DNA of 64,000 nt, from the NCBI GenBank assembly GCA_003586115.2, contig QVOM02000070.1:888189-952188 (forward strand), written 5' to 3'. This DNA comes from Salvator merianae (lineage: Eukaryota > Chordata > Lepidosauria > Squamata > Teiidae). Shown here in pieces: positions 42,975 to 54,309 of the stretch. A program made the position numbers and the translations under genes. The notes beneath the pieces are model-generated. The model ran no database searches. It was not told the DNA's origin and saw nothing but the letters and a program-made list of their open reading frames with translations. Each line of letters starts with the position of its first letter. Position 1 is the first letter of the stretch.

Positions 42975-43065
42975 ATTGGTCATTGGTTTACTGAATCCTG
43001 CATTGAGCAGGGGTTTAGACTCAGTGACCCTGGAGGTCCCTTCCAACTCTATGATTCTAACTTAC
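42975..43065 (+). repeat. CR1-type LINE 3' end
   Basis: The text reads gactcagtgaccctggaggt and cccttccaactctatgattc. It is a second copy of the CR1 terminus seen at 22545. Confidence 0.7.
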
Positions 43066-44439
43066 TAGAGGACTAGAATAATTGACAGACCTCCTCTTCT
43101 GACAAGCACTCTCAAGTCGCTCACGTTTTGTGTTGCATTTAGCATCACAGAACTCTGACAATGAGATAAGTGGCGCCTAAATATATATTTCTTTTGATTA
43201 GGTTCTTTTTAACTGCTACTGCTGTAAATGAGAATGCAAAGAGGCACTGCTTTATAAGAAGCAAAAGTCTGTGCAGTCACAGATGAACACAGAGGAACTT
43301 CACTGCTGCGTGAGCATGCCTAAGCGGGAGACTAATGTAGTTCAGTGTAGAGCATCTATTTTGCACAAGAAAAGTCCCAAGTTCAGTCTCTGCCATTTCC
43401 CTGGAAGAAGATGATGACAATCAATTGTATTGATGCCTAGAACTGCTAAACTAGGTCCAGTGCACTCCACAGGAGTCAAGCGTATTGCGAGGATATCTTT
43501 ACATTTTTCATCACATGTAGGGTGGTAATGGCTAATTGGGAATGAATAGGAGATCTCCCTATCTGAATTCAGCACACTAAGCATTATGTCACGCTTTGCC
43601 TGCCTGCTTTATTTTTTTTTTAATCCTGTTCAGCTGTTTTTTGAGGCTGTCATCATGAACACTTTTATCTTTTTTTTAAATACTCTTTCCAATTTACAAA
43701 CTGCTTCTTTCCCCCTCCAAAGGAATAACAATCCCAAGTTATGAATAACAGCAATGTTATTAAAATCCCACACATTGGTTTGGCAGCACAGTGTGAATAC
43801 AGGTATGTGGTAGATCCCCAAAATTCAGATGTCCCAAAGCATCCTTGAAACGATCACCAGGACCCAAAGGGCTACATGAAATCTTCTGTCTCCAGAAATA
43901 GGTCAAATGCAGGCCAAGAGGCAGAAAGATATGGTACCCTATATGAGAACAGGCAGTATCAGAAAAGGCAAGTCTTCAGGAACTCCTTGCTGAGATGGGG
44001 TGGGAAAATGCGAAATGGGCTTTGCAGTGGTGGCACCCAGCTGTGCAATTTTCTCCTGGCAGGGGCAGCACTTAGGATTTCTCCTCTTGCTAAATACTCG
44101 TAAGGTGCTTTGCCTCGAAGGTGAGTAACAGTGCAGTATAAATAAAACGCTTTCCATAGGCAACTACAATTGCCTTATAAAATATATCGTAGTGTGATGT
44201 TAAAAAACAATCTCAGATACGGAAAAGAAAAATGTGCTTCCAGAAAGATTTCGAGACCCGGGGCAAGAGCCTCTGCATTGGCACTAGATGCTGTCAGGTC
44301 GCCTCAAGGAGAAGGCAGCAGCACCCATTCCTAGTTCCTACTCATCAACCCCCGACCACCAGCGCCAAGCCACGAAAATAAAAATAAGGGCGGCGGGGGG
44401 CGTCGACGATCGGTTCACGATCAGGAATTCTCTCGGGAA

Positions 44440-44714
44440 GATTAAGAGACATTTTGTTCAGACTATATATGGGGAAGGGAGGCGGGATATGGCAAGTCCC
44501 GCCTCTGTAGGATTGATTGGCAGTGACTTTGGTCCAACTGCAGAGCTCTCGCCTCTTTGTTGTAGATTAAGCGAGAGAGGTGGAGCAATGTGTGTTAAAA
44601 AAAAAGGCATTACTTCCTGTAGGAGTAGCAGCTGCCGCTCTCTCTCTCTGAAACTCTGTGGTGCCCTGTGCTATGTGTTACAACTTATAAGCGCGATTGG
44701 AAACTGGACTACAG
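44440..44714 (+). promoter_or_regulatory. CpG-rich promoter-like block with E2F-type palindrome and donor
   Basis: An inverted pair AGGCGGGA / TCCCGCCT spans 44480-44504, followed by an inverted CCAAT box ATTGG at 44516-44520 and a donor ACAG|GTACGT at 44714/44715. CpG density is raised across 44380-44720. This could be an alternative promoter and first exon of the SCAN gene at 48 kb, or an unidentified transcript. Confidence 0.4.
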
Positions 44715-45029
44715 GTACGTGTGACTATAGAAATGTACACAGGGCCACGATTATCCACTTGCACCGTAAGGCCACTAAAACGTTCCCTTTAGGTTGAGAA
44801 ACATATTACAGAATTTAGAGCATCACGGCCAGGGTTGTTTAGGATAATCAAACTATTACGAGATAGCGCGCAAGCTTTCGTCTGACTTACATACAGAACA
44901 AGAACTAGAACAAAAATATTTTAAATTAGTCTTCCAAAGGCGTGTGCAGATGCCCCACTAGACCTGGAATGGCTGCTCCAAGGTTTGAACACCTCTCGTC
45001 TCGTTGTTAGCCAGTGCTGGAATTGACAG

Positions 45030-45295
45030 TGGGGACGAAGCAGTCGATAAAACGAGCCTGGATAGTGGCGGCCCCCAACCTATGGAATAGCTTCCCCTCT
45101 GAGGTACGCCAGGCACCTTCACTTTACGCGTTGTGAAGATGCACTTTTGGGCTGAGAAAACAGCTTCCCCTTCCCACTTTCAGGCACTGTTACTGTTTTT
45201 AATGGGTTCACATTAGATTTGGTTTTGATTGCTGTAGCCTACCTTGAGACCGTCGGATATATGGCGGGATAAAAAAATGCAGACAAATAAATAAC
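45030..45295 (+). repeat. LINE 3' end, CR1/L2-like
   Basis: The segment has ggcccccaacctatggaata, then cttcccctctgaggtacgcc, and closes with gaccgtcggatatatggcgg and an AAATAA tail, as in degraded CR1-like ORF2 ends. Confidence 0.5.
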
Positions 45296-45394
45296 AAATT
45301 TGAGAAGAGCGTGGAACTCCTAGGGTACAACACCTCTGCTCCTTCACACCACTATTGTAGGCTAACTCTGATACAGCAGCCAGCACAACCAGGG

Positions 45395-45550
45395 TCCAAG
45401 GCCCCTTCTGCGCTGGGCCTCCTTCCAGAATAGGAGCCTGCTGCCACCCAAATGTTGGTGGAGACAGACCATAGAAGGGCCTGCATTAGTCTGCACCAAC
45501 CTGCGGATGGCAGCTGGCTCCTATTCCGGGATATAATCCAGAATAAAAGC
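45395..45550. mobile_element. GGCCCTTTCTGCA-family MITE
   Basis: It opens aaggccccttctgcgctggg, has internal arms around gttggtggagacagac and gtctgcaccaacctgc, and ends gatataatccagaataaa with a lost right terminus. Confidence 0.5.
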
Positions 45551-45699
45551 ATACTCATTCTGCAATTCCCCATAACCAGAAAGAGTCCAGAACCCCTCGA
45601 GGCTCTAAAAAAACCCTTGCTTTTACAAAGAAATGGCTTTCATGGCGCTAGGTGCGCTTTCTTGGCCCCATTGTTTGTAAATAATACTGAATTGAGAGA

Positions 45700-45887
45700 C
45701 TGGCTGGCGCCATACGGGCCCTCCCCAAACTCTACCCATTTTCGCCCCCGTTGGGTCTTTTCTCCTCCCCCGGAAGCAGCAGAGCAGCTCAGGAAGAAGT
45801 TAATTGCGGAGGAGAGGAGGAGGGTTAGGGTAGGGTCTTCAAGGAACGAGGTGGGCTGTGTGGGCCTTAGCCGAGGAAGAGGAGAAG
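45700..45887 (+). promoter_or_regulatory. CpG promoter and non-coding exon 1 of the second SCAN gene
   Basis: CpG-rich DNA (about 45640-46340) includes GGCGCC, CCCCCGG and GGAAG words and ends in a donor GAGAAG|GTAGGT at 45887/45888. It lies about 2 kb upstream of the coding exon on the same strand. Assignment is inferred. Confidence 0.5.
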
Positions 45888-46024
45888 GTAGGTCCTGCTG
45901 CTGCTGCTCCGAGGGGACTGGATCGGCCTCGGTTTCCCAAAGCAAGAATTGGGGCTGCGAGGTCGGTTAATGCTTGGCGGTGGCTCTCGTATTCTCCTCA
46001 GTTCGAGTTTTTCCCCCGTGGTTG

Positions 46025-46065
<41 letters not shown>

Positions 46066-46091
46066 GCTGCTGCCGCTGCTGCCGCTGCTTT
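46025..46091. repeat. (CTG)n / CCG-interrupted trinucleotide repeat
   Basis: About 22 CTG-type triplets, the later ones interrupted by CCG, sit about 140 bases past the SCAN exon 1 donor. They lie inside the CpG island. Confidence 0.9.
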
Positions 46092-46799
46092 GTGCAATTC
46101 GAATTCTGACGAGCCCTAGCGCCGCTTCATATCGGAGCCTCGTTTAAATCAGCGTGTGGTTGGGCTCCTGCACTGCGTTTAAATTGGAGTTGGCCCTGCG
46201 CTTCTTGTTCCCTTGAGATTTGAGTTGGTGGAACGAGAAAGAAGGAAGGGCTCGCCATTTTGCTTTTGCCTTTTCACACGCCGGACTGAGAGTGAGGTCG
46301 AATTGCCGCCACTCCGATCTGGGAAGGAGCGGGGGTGGTGTTTTTAAGTGTATTTCTACAATAGGGCGTAGATTGATGCTCTAATGGTCGATGCATTAAT
46401 GGTCGAAGGCCCTAAACCGGCACGCGAGGAAATGAGGCTCACTGGTTGCAGCGGGGCTTGAAGATTCCCGTGCGCAATTGTTTAGGATCTCACCCCGACA
46501 GCAGCATTCAGATGTGGCGAGAGAAAGAAACGAGTAATGATGCCGCGTGTGCAGGCAAATATAAGGCAGCAGAAAGCGCCCTTCCTTCCTCTGCTGGACT
46601 GCGATCCTGATCTTCTGTAGAAGGAGATCCTAGTGAGATTTTCCCTAAGGCGTTTTGAATGAAATCCCACGAGCGCTTATTTGGGAATTAATCCTGTAGG
46701 AACTCGATTGGGTTTGATATATCGATTAGAGCCTTAGTCCCAAATATTGAAAAGGGGAGGAAAATGCAACCCTGCCTTTCTGCCATTCAGGGGAAAGAG

Positions 46800-46964
46800 A
46801 TATGGGCCACAACAGAAGCATTTCAGAGTCCAGCAGCTGTACTAAGTACTAATGTGGAACCCCCAGGAAGTATAGAAAGGCCCTTAATCTCTTTATCACA
46901 GCATGGCCAATATGATACATTACAGCTGCTGGACTCTGTGAAATGCTTCTGTTGTGGCCCATAT
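46800..46964. mobile_element. Near-perfect inverted-repeat element, arms of 42-44 bases
   Basis: The left arm (46800-46841, from atatgggccacaacagaagc) is matched by the reverse complement of the right arm (46921-46964) except for a 2-base indel. The spacer is about 79 bases. It is probably a recent foldback or MITE insertion in SCAN intron 1. Confidence 0.8.
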
Positions 46965-47314
46965 GTTTGTTGTTCCGCCCTTTGCTGAACAGGGTGTTCT
47001 AAATAAACATCATCATTATTATTACTACTACTAGCAGATGTGAACCCAGTTTGCGGAAGCATGCAAAAGGTGCACGCCTGCATGTTGCAGATTACTGAGG
47101 GACCCATTTTGGCAGTGCACCAAATTACACCACTGAAATGGGTCCCCTATAGAAGTTGGAATTCTCATCTCAGAACCTATAATAGTCAAGAAATTACCAG
47201 AAAATCCAAGGGCTACAGATTATATCGAGAAAATAAATAATAATAATAGGTTAGAGATAGTAGCATCCGCCCATTAAATGCCAGAAAATGTACTTCAAAA
47301 GTCCTTTAAAATGG

Positions 47315-47405
47315 ATTAGAGATGGAATGGAAACACTAGTGTCTACATACTATTATCTCTAAGCTGCTTTCAAACCACTGTTTTTCACGTGTGCAGATGC
47401 AGCCA
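47315..47405. mobile_element. Half copy of the 13078 palindromic element
   Basis: The text agatggaatggaaacactag, then ctctaagctgctttcaaacc and tgtgcagatgcagcc, matches the right half of the element at 13078-13275. Confidence 0.5.
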
Positions 47406-48044
47406 TAGTTTTCCTTCTGTCTTCCCAGAGCATACTATTGCTCAGCAGTTAGGAGTGCCATGTACAATCTAGGTCAGGGTCCCTATATCATTAAAAAGTG
47501 TGTAAAAAAGGTTCCAACTATTGTACAACCTGCATCTGCCTGTAGAATTCCCTGTTCACCCAACTGATCCAAAAGTAGGAGAGCTAATTTGCTTTCTTTT
47601 TGCCCAGGTCTTCTTGTGTGAACAGTTTCCTTCTACCTGCTGTTTTTAAATACTATTTTATATATGCTTATTTAGACTGGTTTAAGCAAACTACTACAAG
47701 ATTTTGTATGAGAAATGGCTTGCAAATGTTTTAAATAGAGTAAGTATTAAATAAACCCTAATTCTAATTTGCCTGCTGCCTTTTCCATTGAACTGAACCA
47801 GGCATGTAGTTCCATGTGGCTGTGCTAACTTGATGTTGGAAGGAATATAGTTGCCTCAGACAAAGTACAGGGCACAACTGCATATCCAGAACGAATGGCC
47901 TGTCTTACAAACCTGCCTCCCTCTTTCCCTCCCCCACACAGAGCTTGCTAAGAGAAAGGAAGAGTCAGCACAGTGGGGAGACCGTGGTTACCCACAGGTT
48001 CCAGCGTAACTGTCGAACTAGCAAACCACCTTGGGCTAGGGAAA

Positions 48045-48893
48045 ATGGCTGCGGAGGTGAATGAGCAGAATCTGGACGCCTCTTGCAGTGACCACGCAGA
48101 GGAGAAGGACCAGGACCACAGTATCGTGGCTGAGCACCATGGCTTGGATAGAGATGAGCCTGAAGCAGCAGGCGAGTGTTCCGGTGGAGGCACTGAGCAT
48201 TTGGAGATGCCCCAGCAGCCCACAGAGCAGCACCCAGGACCAAGGCTGCAGGGAAAACAGGAAGAGGAACCCAAGCCTGACTCTTCGTTGGGGCCGCCTG
48301 CTGCAGAGGTAGCCGGGCCTGCTCCCGTGCCGCCCATGGCGGAAGGGAAAGGGGCAAAGAGGATGATGGAAGACGATGCCGATGCCGACGCATTTAAAGA
48401 GATGCCGGACGTCTGCCAGGAGGCCAGACAGCCCGGAAGGGCTGTGCTCCTGCCAGACCTCTTTGGGGAAGCGCATCAGGCACACAGCAGCTTGGAGGTT
48501 GGCCGGGCTGGAGGCTGCGCCAAGGTGGAGCAGGCCGTCCCGTGCTTCTCCAACATGAGCTCGGAGAATCAGCGCAAGCGCTTCCGGGGCTTTGCCTACA
48601 AAGAGACTGAAGGGCCTCAGGTGGCTTATGAGCGACTCCAGGAGCTCTTGTTCCAGTGGCTAAAACCGGAAGCCCGGAGTAAGGAAGAGATTGTCGAGCA
48701 GTTGGTCTTGGAGCAGTTCCTGAACCTCCTCCCTGAGGATGTCCAGCGCTGGGTTCGGGAACGCCATCCTGAAAACGGGGACGAGGCTGTAGCCCTGGCG
48801 GAAGACTACCAGTTCCTGCATCCAGAGCCTGGAAGGCGCCCCTACCCAGAAAGAGCGAGGCAGCGGCCTTCGGCAAGGAGTTGGCTTCGCTGA
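48045..48893 (+). CDS. SCAN domain protein, possibly truncated by a frame break
   Basis: The ATG at 48045 (AAAATGG, strong context) opens 282 residues. A strong acceptor (ccctcccccacacag, ending 47941) lies about 100 bases upstream, so this is the first coding exon after a 5' UTR exon. Residues 1-170 are acidic and of low complexity ([17 protein letters not shown]). Residues 175-258 form an intact SCAN domain ([36 protein letters not shown]). SCAN mediates homo- and heterodimers in zinc-finger transcription factors, so it might pair with the neighbouring Myb-SCAN protein. After the SCAN core the frame ends in arginine-rich [11 protein letters not shown], while another frame continues open to a donor at 48927. 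The protein may therefore be longer in an intact allele or a related species. Confidence 0.8.
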   Translation: MAAEVNEQNLDASCSDHAEEKDQDHSIVAEHHGLDRDEPEAAGECSGGGTEHLEMPQQPTEQHPGPRLQGKQEEEPKPDSSLGPPAAEVAGPAPVPPMAEGKGAKRMMEDDADADAFKEMPDVCQEARQPGRAVLLPDLFGEAHQAHSSLEVGRAGGCAKVEQAVPCFSNMSSENQRKRFRGFAYKETEGPQVAYERLQELLFQWLKPEARSKEEIVEQLVLEQFLNLLPEDVQRWVRERHPENGDEAVALAEDYQFLHPEPGRRPYPERARQRPSARSWLR

Positions 48894-49048
48894 AGTCGCA
48901 GAAGCAGAGAGGCAGGACGGTTTATCGGTGAGTCACCAGGAGGACTCTTGTAGAGCCGCTGTATTGCTAAAAAAACCTTGCTCCGGGGCTTCTTTAGCAG
49001 TATTACTGGACGGTCTTTGACACTGGAATTTGCAGCATATTTACACCA

Positions 49049-49119
49049 AGGGCCTTTCTGCACGAACCCTTAAGTCCATGTAGTTTACTTCTATGCCACA
49101 TAGATCTATGAGGACACCA

Positions 49120-49160
<41 letters not shown>

Positions 49161-49569
49161 CACACACACACCCCGCTGTTCTGGTCTGTCTATATGAGGC
49201 AGAGTGTGATCCAGGTTAAGCGAGGCCGTAATCTGGATCACTGGAAAACCTCATTAATTGGGTCTACCAGAGGGATCAGTGGCCCTGATCCAGAACATGG
49301 GAGCCATGCAGAAAACATGCCTCCTGTGTTTGAGACTACCAGGTGATGCCTTCGAGTGGTGCACCATACTGCCCCACCAAAAAGCACTCCCCTGAGGCCC
49401 GAGGCTAGGAACTTTTGTTCCTAGCCTGCAGAGGTGTGGCCATGCACCTTGGACGAACTCTACAGCATGCGCTGATCCCACCCATACCTCCCCATGGTCC
49501 AGATCAATGGGCTGGGCTAACCTGGACCCACTGATTCTGACTTACCTCAGGTATGTGCAGAAAGCGCCT
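49049..49569. mobile_element. Long GGCCCTTTCTGCA-family element carrying an (AC)n run
   Basis: The left end aagggcctttctgcac and right end gtgcagaaagcgcct are inverted repeats about 520 bases apart. The interior has an (AC)n microsatellite at about 49122-49172. No transposase is encoded. Confidence 0.6.
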
Positions 49570-50639
49570 AAGCTGAAATTATCTAAGGACTGTTGTAGGC
49601 GGCCACTTTGTGCCTTGCATGGAGCTGAATTCCCTCCTTCACTTGGCCAAAGGATCAAGGCAGCCAAGCTGTTCCAGAGAAACACTATTGGTAGGTATGT
49701 TCTCTACATTCATTATTTCCAGAAGTTAAGGTTGAGGGTGGATTTTGAGACTTCATGAGAAATAGTAGTTAAATAGTTTTGTAGCTGTCTTTGATATTAC
49801 AGAGGAATAACAGCCGATTTCCTGGGAAATGGAACAGAGGTGCACAGACACCATCAGTGGTCCATGATGTGCCCCCAGTTTCCAATTCACAGTCGAAAGG
49901 AAAGCCAGAAATGTGTATTTAGAATTCCTACTTTCTGTTTTCCACATAACATATTTGGAATGGAAGGCTGGTATTCCAGTAGTTGTGGAAGTAACTGTAA
50001 TTAAAAGGGGGGGGGGCTTGACCCAGTCTGCAAATGGCAAGCATTGCTAGAGCAAGAGGGTCTTGCTTCACTGACATCTTCACATGCAGTCAGGAGATTT
50101 TAATTCAGTATCAAGAGCCCTCCCATGTCATCACAACAGGCTAAGAAAATAAAAATCTCCAGACAACAAAGCAAAATAAAAACATGCACACCTCCAATTG
50201 TCGATGAGAGTTGAGAAGTTTCTGTGGAAAGCTTAAGTCCATGAGGAAAACAAAACAAAACTTAATTTATAATGGAAAATTCAGCTGAAAAACTCAATTT
50301 ATGAGTAGAGTGATGCAACTTATTTGGCCATGAGCAGAACATTGACTCAAATGAATTACAAAGTTTGTAATTAAATATATTATAAACTGACAACAATACA
50401 GATATGGATACAATTCGAAAAGGGGAAAGCACGGAAGTTTGATGGAATCCGAAAGCAAGGCCATTTATGCCAACACTTTGGAAACTACTGGTGTATCCCA
50501 TTGTCTCTTGCAGATTATATCCTTATGCTTGAGGATCAATAAAACTACTGTACTGGCCTTTATTGAAGGCTGGAGTTGTAGGAGGAAAATAGATTGTAGG
50601 AATTATAAGTGATCTTATGGAGTGTACCTCTGAGAAAAA

Positions 50640-50880
50640 TCAGTTTATTGATGCAATGATAGCTGGCAGTACTGGTTAGACTAGTGGGCTTGGACCAGAA
50701 AAGCCGAGATTCAAATTCCCTTCAGCATAGAAACCCATTGGGTGTTTCAGCCGGTCAACATCCTAATTCTCTGAGCTGCTCAGAGGCTTGTCATAAGGAT
50801 AAGATGAGAGACATTCCACTGTGCAGCCTGATAGAGAGGCCAGTATGTTTAAAAATGGGGGCTTAAAGTGGTGCAAAAAT
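50640..50880 (+). repeat. tRNA-derived SINE copy
   Basis: The text tggttagactagtgggcttg, then gagattcaaattccc (B-box-like), then ctcagaggcttgtcataagg is a diverged forward copy of the SINE seen in reverse at 7275. The neighbouring 49570-50640 shows nothing else recognisable. Confidence 0.5.
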
Positions 50881-51060
50881 GTATAAACATGAATCTGTAG
50901 TAATATATTAGCCTAACAGAGTGGATCAGCTCCTGCTTTTTCTGTAGGATACCAGGTGACGCTTGGAATGCCATCAACAATCAGTGTGTTGTTGGTGATT
51001 ATTTTGTTATTATATGGTCTGTGCACGTAATTTGGATTTTCTGCTTTGAGACACTAGGAC

Positions 51061-51610
51061 TGTCTCCAGATGTCCCTTGTTTATTTCACTTTTTAGGTAT
51101 ATTCCAGAGTAAAGTGCCTCCAGAATTGTCGTGTGTTACCCAGACGGCATGGCAATAGTGCGGGGCAGGTGAAGGCACTTACACTTGCTCCCATGATGGC
51201 ACAATATGTACATCTGGGTATTTCAGTGACACCAAATACTTGGAAGTGCGTGATTGGCACCCCGTGTGCATGCACAGCCACCATTTTCAGCCTGGTTTGG
51301 CCCACACATGCACAGTGACCATTCCCAAGATGGCAGATTGCACGAGCAAGCATCCGGACAACACAAGTCTTCTTGGTTTATAGCTAAAACCCAGGTTGGG
51401 AGTTGATTTTTCCCACAATAATGTTGTCACAGGGTTTCGCCCAGTATCCTGGGGCTATGTTGGGATTCCCACGGACATGTGTGTCTTTTGGATCCTGAGT
51501 TTGGGGTGACAGAGGGCAAGAGTCATCATCATTCCAAGATCCATAAACTCCATCATCCTCTTCCTCCAATAATGCCAGGATAATCCCAGGTTTTACATCC
51601 TGTCTGGATG
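51061..51610. mobile_element. Non-autonomous element with GTCTCCAGATG / GTCTGGATGCAGG ends
   Basis: The interior text (acatctgggtatttcagtga, then gcacagccaccattttcagc) is shared with 56750-57170, showing a repeat family. Termini are approximate. Confidence 0.4.
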
Positions 51611-51731
51611 CAGGCTAGGAATTCTTGACCCTCTCTGTTCAGAGATCATTTCTGGAATTTTGTGTGAAGCTACAAAAACAGCAGATTTATCTGCTTCCTA
51701 TTTCTGATGTGTCCTTGGTTTTTCCTTACAG

Positions 51732-51911
51732 ACTAAGAGAATCAAAGACCTAGTTATCTACCAAGCTGGGGAAAAGCCTAGATGGCCAAGAAGAATCCAG
51801 GCATCAGAAACCACACAACACAACACCCTTTATGGCCATGAAAAGACATTTCTGCAGCCTTTCCCTCTGCAGGAAAACTATCACCTGGGGGAAAGCCTAC
51901 ACCTCATCTGA
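51732..51911 (+). pseudogene. Degenerate zinc-finger-like exon downstream of the SCAN exon
   Basis: The acceptor TTTCCTTACAG is followed by 59 open codons. They include YQAGEKPRW, like the HTGEKP finger linker, and YGHEKTFLQPFPLQENYHLG, like a finger core with its cysteines lost. No intact C2H2 pair remains. It may be the decayed finger exon of the SCAN gene. The match is weak but ordered. Confidence 0.35.
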
Positions 51912-53660
51912 TTATCTGTATATGTGTGTATATATAAAGAGAGGACTGTTGGCCCGGGAGTGGGGTTGGCAAAAGCTTATCTTGGAACTCACCATATTCC
52001 GCAGGTGCATCTCACGTTCAGCGATTGGCTGTAGGAAGGACAGAGCAGGTTCTGAAGGAGGCAGGGGGTACCTGTGATGCGGGGAGGGGCAACCGTGCAG
52101 AATGCATTTACTTAAGCATTCTGAGCAGATGCAGAAAGGAGAGTCTTGTGCTGAAGGGAATGCCGGTTCAGTTTAAGTTGATCTGGAACATCTTGACAGC
52201 TTCCCATAATGCTCTACTGTGGACTATGTTTTTCACCTTCTCCCACTTCTCCATTAGCCAGGTGAACAAGCGCGCCTAACCCTGCGAGTCAAATTGTACA
52301 CGGCAGCCAAAATACTGTTGACATTTTCCTTGGGTTCAGGGCGGTGCCCCATACTTTGGCATTCCTGCTGTTTCCGGGATAATTTGGTGGACCTCATGAG
52401 GACAACCTTAACAGGTTAAGAACAATCCTGATCGGTCACTACCTGCGCTTTCATCTCTTGGCTTACCTCTTTGCCATTCTTATGAATCCCGTGAGCTAAC
52501 GTCAGCTTAGAACAGTGTAGCACCAGGGTGACGGTTGTTGACAGATGCTTCTGTGACATGTGATCCTCGCGTGATGCTGTGGGCACTGGATTCTGCTTGA
52601 TCATATGTTGTGGGGAGATTTGCAGGGAACTAAGGCAGACCCCACTCAGGAAGCCAGCGTCCTCTGTAATCTACATGGAGTCCTGTCACAAAGAAGCATT
52701 TTGAACAAACAGACACTTCAGGGATGTGCCCAGAGCAAGGTCCCATCAGATCAGCAAGTATTCTTCCCATGTGAAACAAAAGAGACCCCTTTTTGAGACC
52801 CCTTTTCCCCTTTGGGGGTCCTAACCATCCCATTGTTGGCTTGGGGGGGGGGTGTCTGGCGTGATGGGTGTTTCCTACCACCCAAGCCACAAAAGAATAG
52901 ACTGACTGGCCAAAAAGAAAAAACCTACCCCAAGATCGGCCTTCAAAGTTTCAACATTATCAGCCTGAACAGGGCTACAGTATTTTATTCCAAATTCAAA
53001 ACTGGTTTGTTTGTTTTTTCTTTTGAAGGGACATTTAGTTCTGAACCCAGAACACTGTTCCAGCTGGGAACCTTCCTAATTCACAACGTTTTGCAATCTC
53101 TTAAGGCATGCAGCAGTCGCAACCTAAGAAACTGACCTAAGAACCCTCTTTTTAGCTAAATAAAGGCAGCCTTGACTGGTCCACAGGTTCTAGTACCCAC
53201 TCAACACCCGTAATAACACAATCTACAAAATCTTCACTCCTAAAACTTTTCAGTTGGTTGTCCTGGAAAATGTTTGAATTTGGGAGTCAGGATTTGGGGT
53301 CAGGATTGGCTCCTATGAGGAATAGAGGGGCAGGGGGGAGGAAGGACGTTAGCAGCCCTCCTATCCCTAGTTTATATTAGTGCATTGAAATAGGATTTAT
53401 GTTTTCTCATCTGTGGAGGCTAAGTTTTTGATACTCTTAAGTGTCCTGATGTGATGTAGCTTATAATCTTGCCTTGTATCCAAAAAAAATAAGCCTCGCT
53501 TTTGTTTGTGTACATTTCTGCTATGTGTATCTGTTGATAAGCACATGTAATAAAGGATCTTTTCCCCACTAGAGTCTGGCGATGGCCATCTTCGCTGCTG
53601 TACGGTTTCTGTTTCTTCATCTTCCCAACAGCCTGTCTCTGTTCACCGGTACCACGAGCA
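51912..53660. other. Stretch with no recognised gene
   Basis: I see only candidate AATAAA signals (near 53158 and 53551) that could serve the SCAN locus. There are no clear repeats or coding frames. Confidence 0.5.
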
Positions 53661-53669
53661 GCTCACAAC

Positions 53670-54070
53670 TAGAACATAAGAGGAGCCTTGCTGGATCAGG
53701 CCACGGCCCATCTAGTCCAGCATTCTGTTTCACACAGTGGCCCACCAATTGCTTCTGGGCATTCTCAAGCAGAAGATAAAGGCAAAACCTTCACCTGCTC
53801 TTGACTCCCCGCAAATGGTTTTACAGACATCCTGCCTGTCTTTGCAACCTGGAGGCAGTACCTAGGCATCCATTCTAGTAGCCATTGATACACCTGACCT
53901 CCATGAATCTATCCAGTCCTTTCTTAAAGCAGTCTAGGCTGATGACTGTCACCACCTCATCCATATAAATTCCATAGACCAATGACCCTCTGGGTGAAAA
54001 AATACTTCCCTTTGTCGGTCTTAAATCTCCAACCCATCAGCTTCAGAGAGTGCCCCCGGTCCTAAACTAG
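53670..54070 (-). repeat. CR1/L2-type LINE 3' end, reverse, long copy
   Basis: It runs from aacataagaggagccttgct through cctaggcatccattctagta to ctgggtgaaaaaatacttcc, all reverse complements of the 26100-26460 text. Confidence 0.8.
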
Positions 54071-54309
54071 GTGTCTTGTTTTGTATTTATTCATTTTTAT
54101 ACTGGCCTACGCCAGTTAATTTTTTAAAAAAATTAAAATAGAAGAGAAATAAAATGTTAGAACAGAATCCAGCTTGAAGTAATAAATAGGAGAGGAAATG
54201 TAGCTAAATCTAATTAGCAAAAGCGTAGCTGAAATGTTTTAATGAGGGAGTTAATATTCCTGACTGTTGCATCAGCAATGGGAATACCAACCAGCTGTTC
54301 AGAGACCCC

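Noticed and set aside
44288..44797. 169-codon plus-strand open frame
   Set aside because: It lies in a CpG-rich promoter-like block, crosses the candidate donor at 44714 and shows no protein-like pattern.
45867..46097. Minus-strand frame with a long alanine run
   Set aside because: The poly-Ala comes from translating the CTG repeat; there is no gene context.
38261..47940. Search for a C2H2 zinc-finger array belonging to the Myb-SCAN gene
   Set aside because: No repeated TGEKP linkers or paired C2H2 patterns are present in any frame in this interval.
47948..48485. Several minus-strand open frames of 129-149 codons
   Set aside because: GC-rich antisense shadows of the second SCAN exon.
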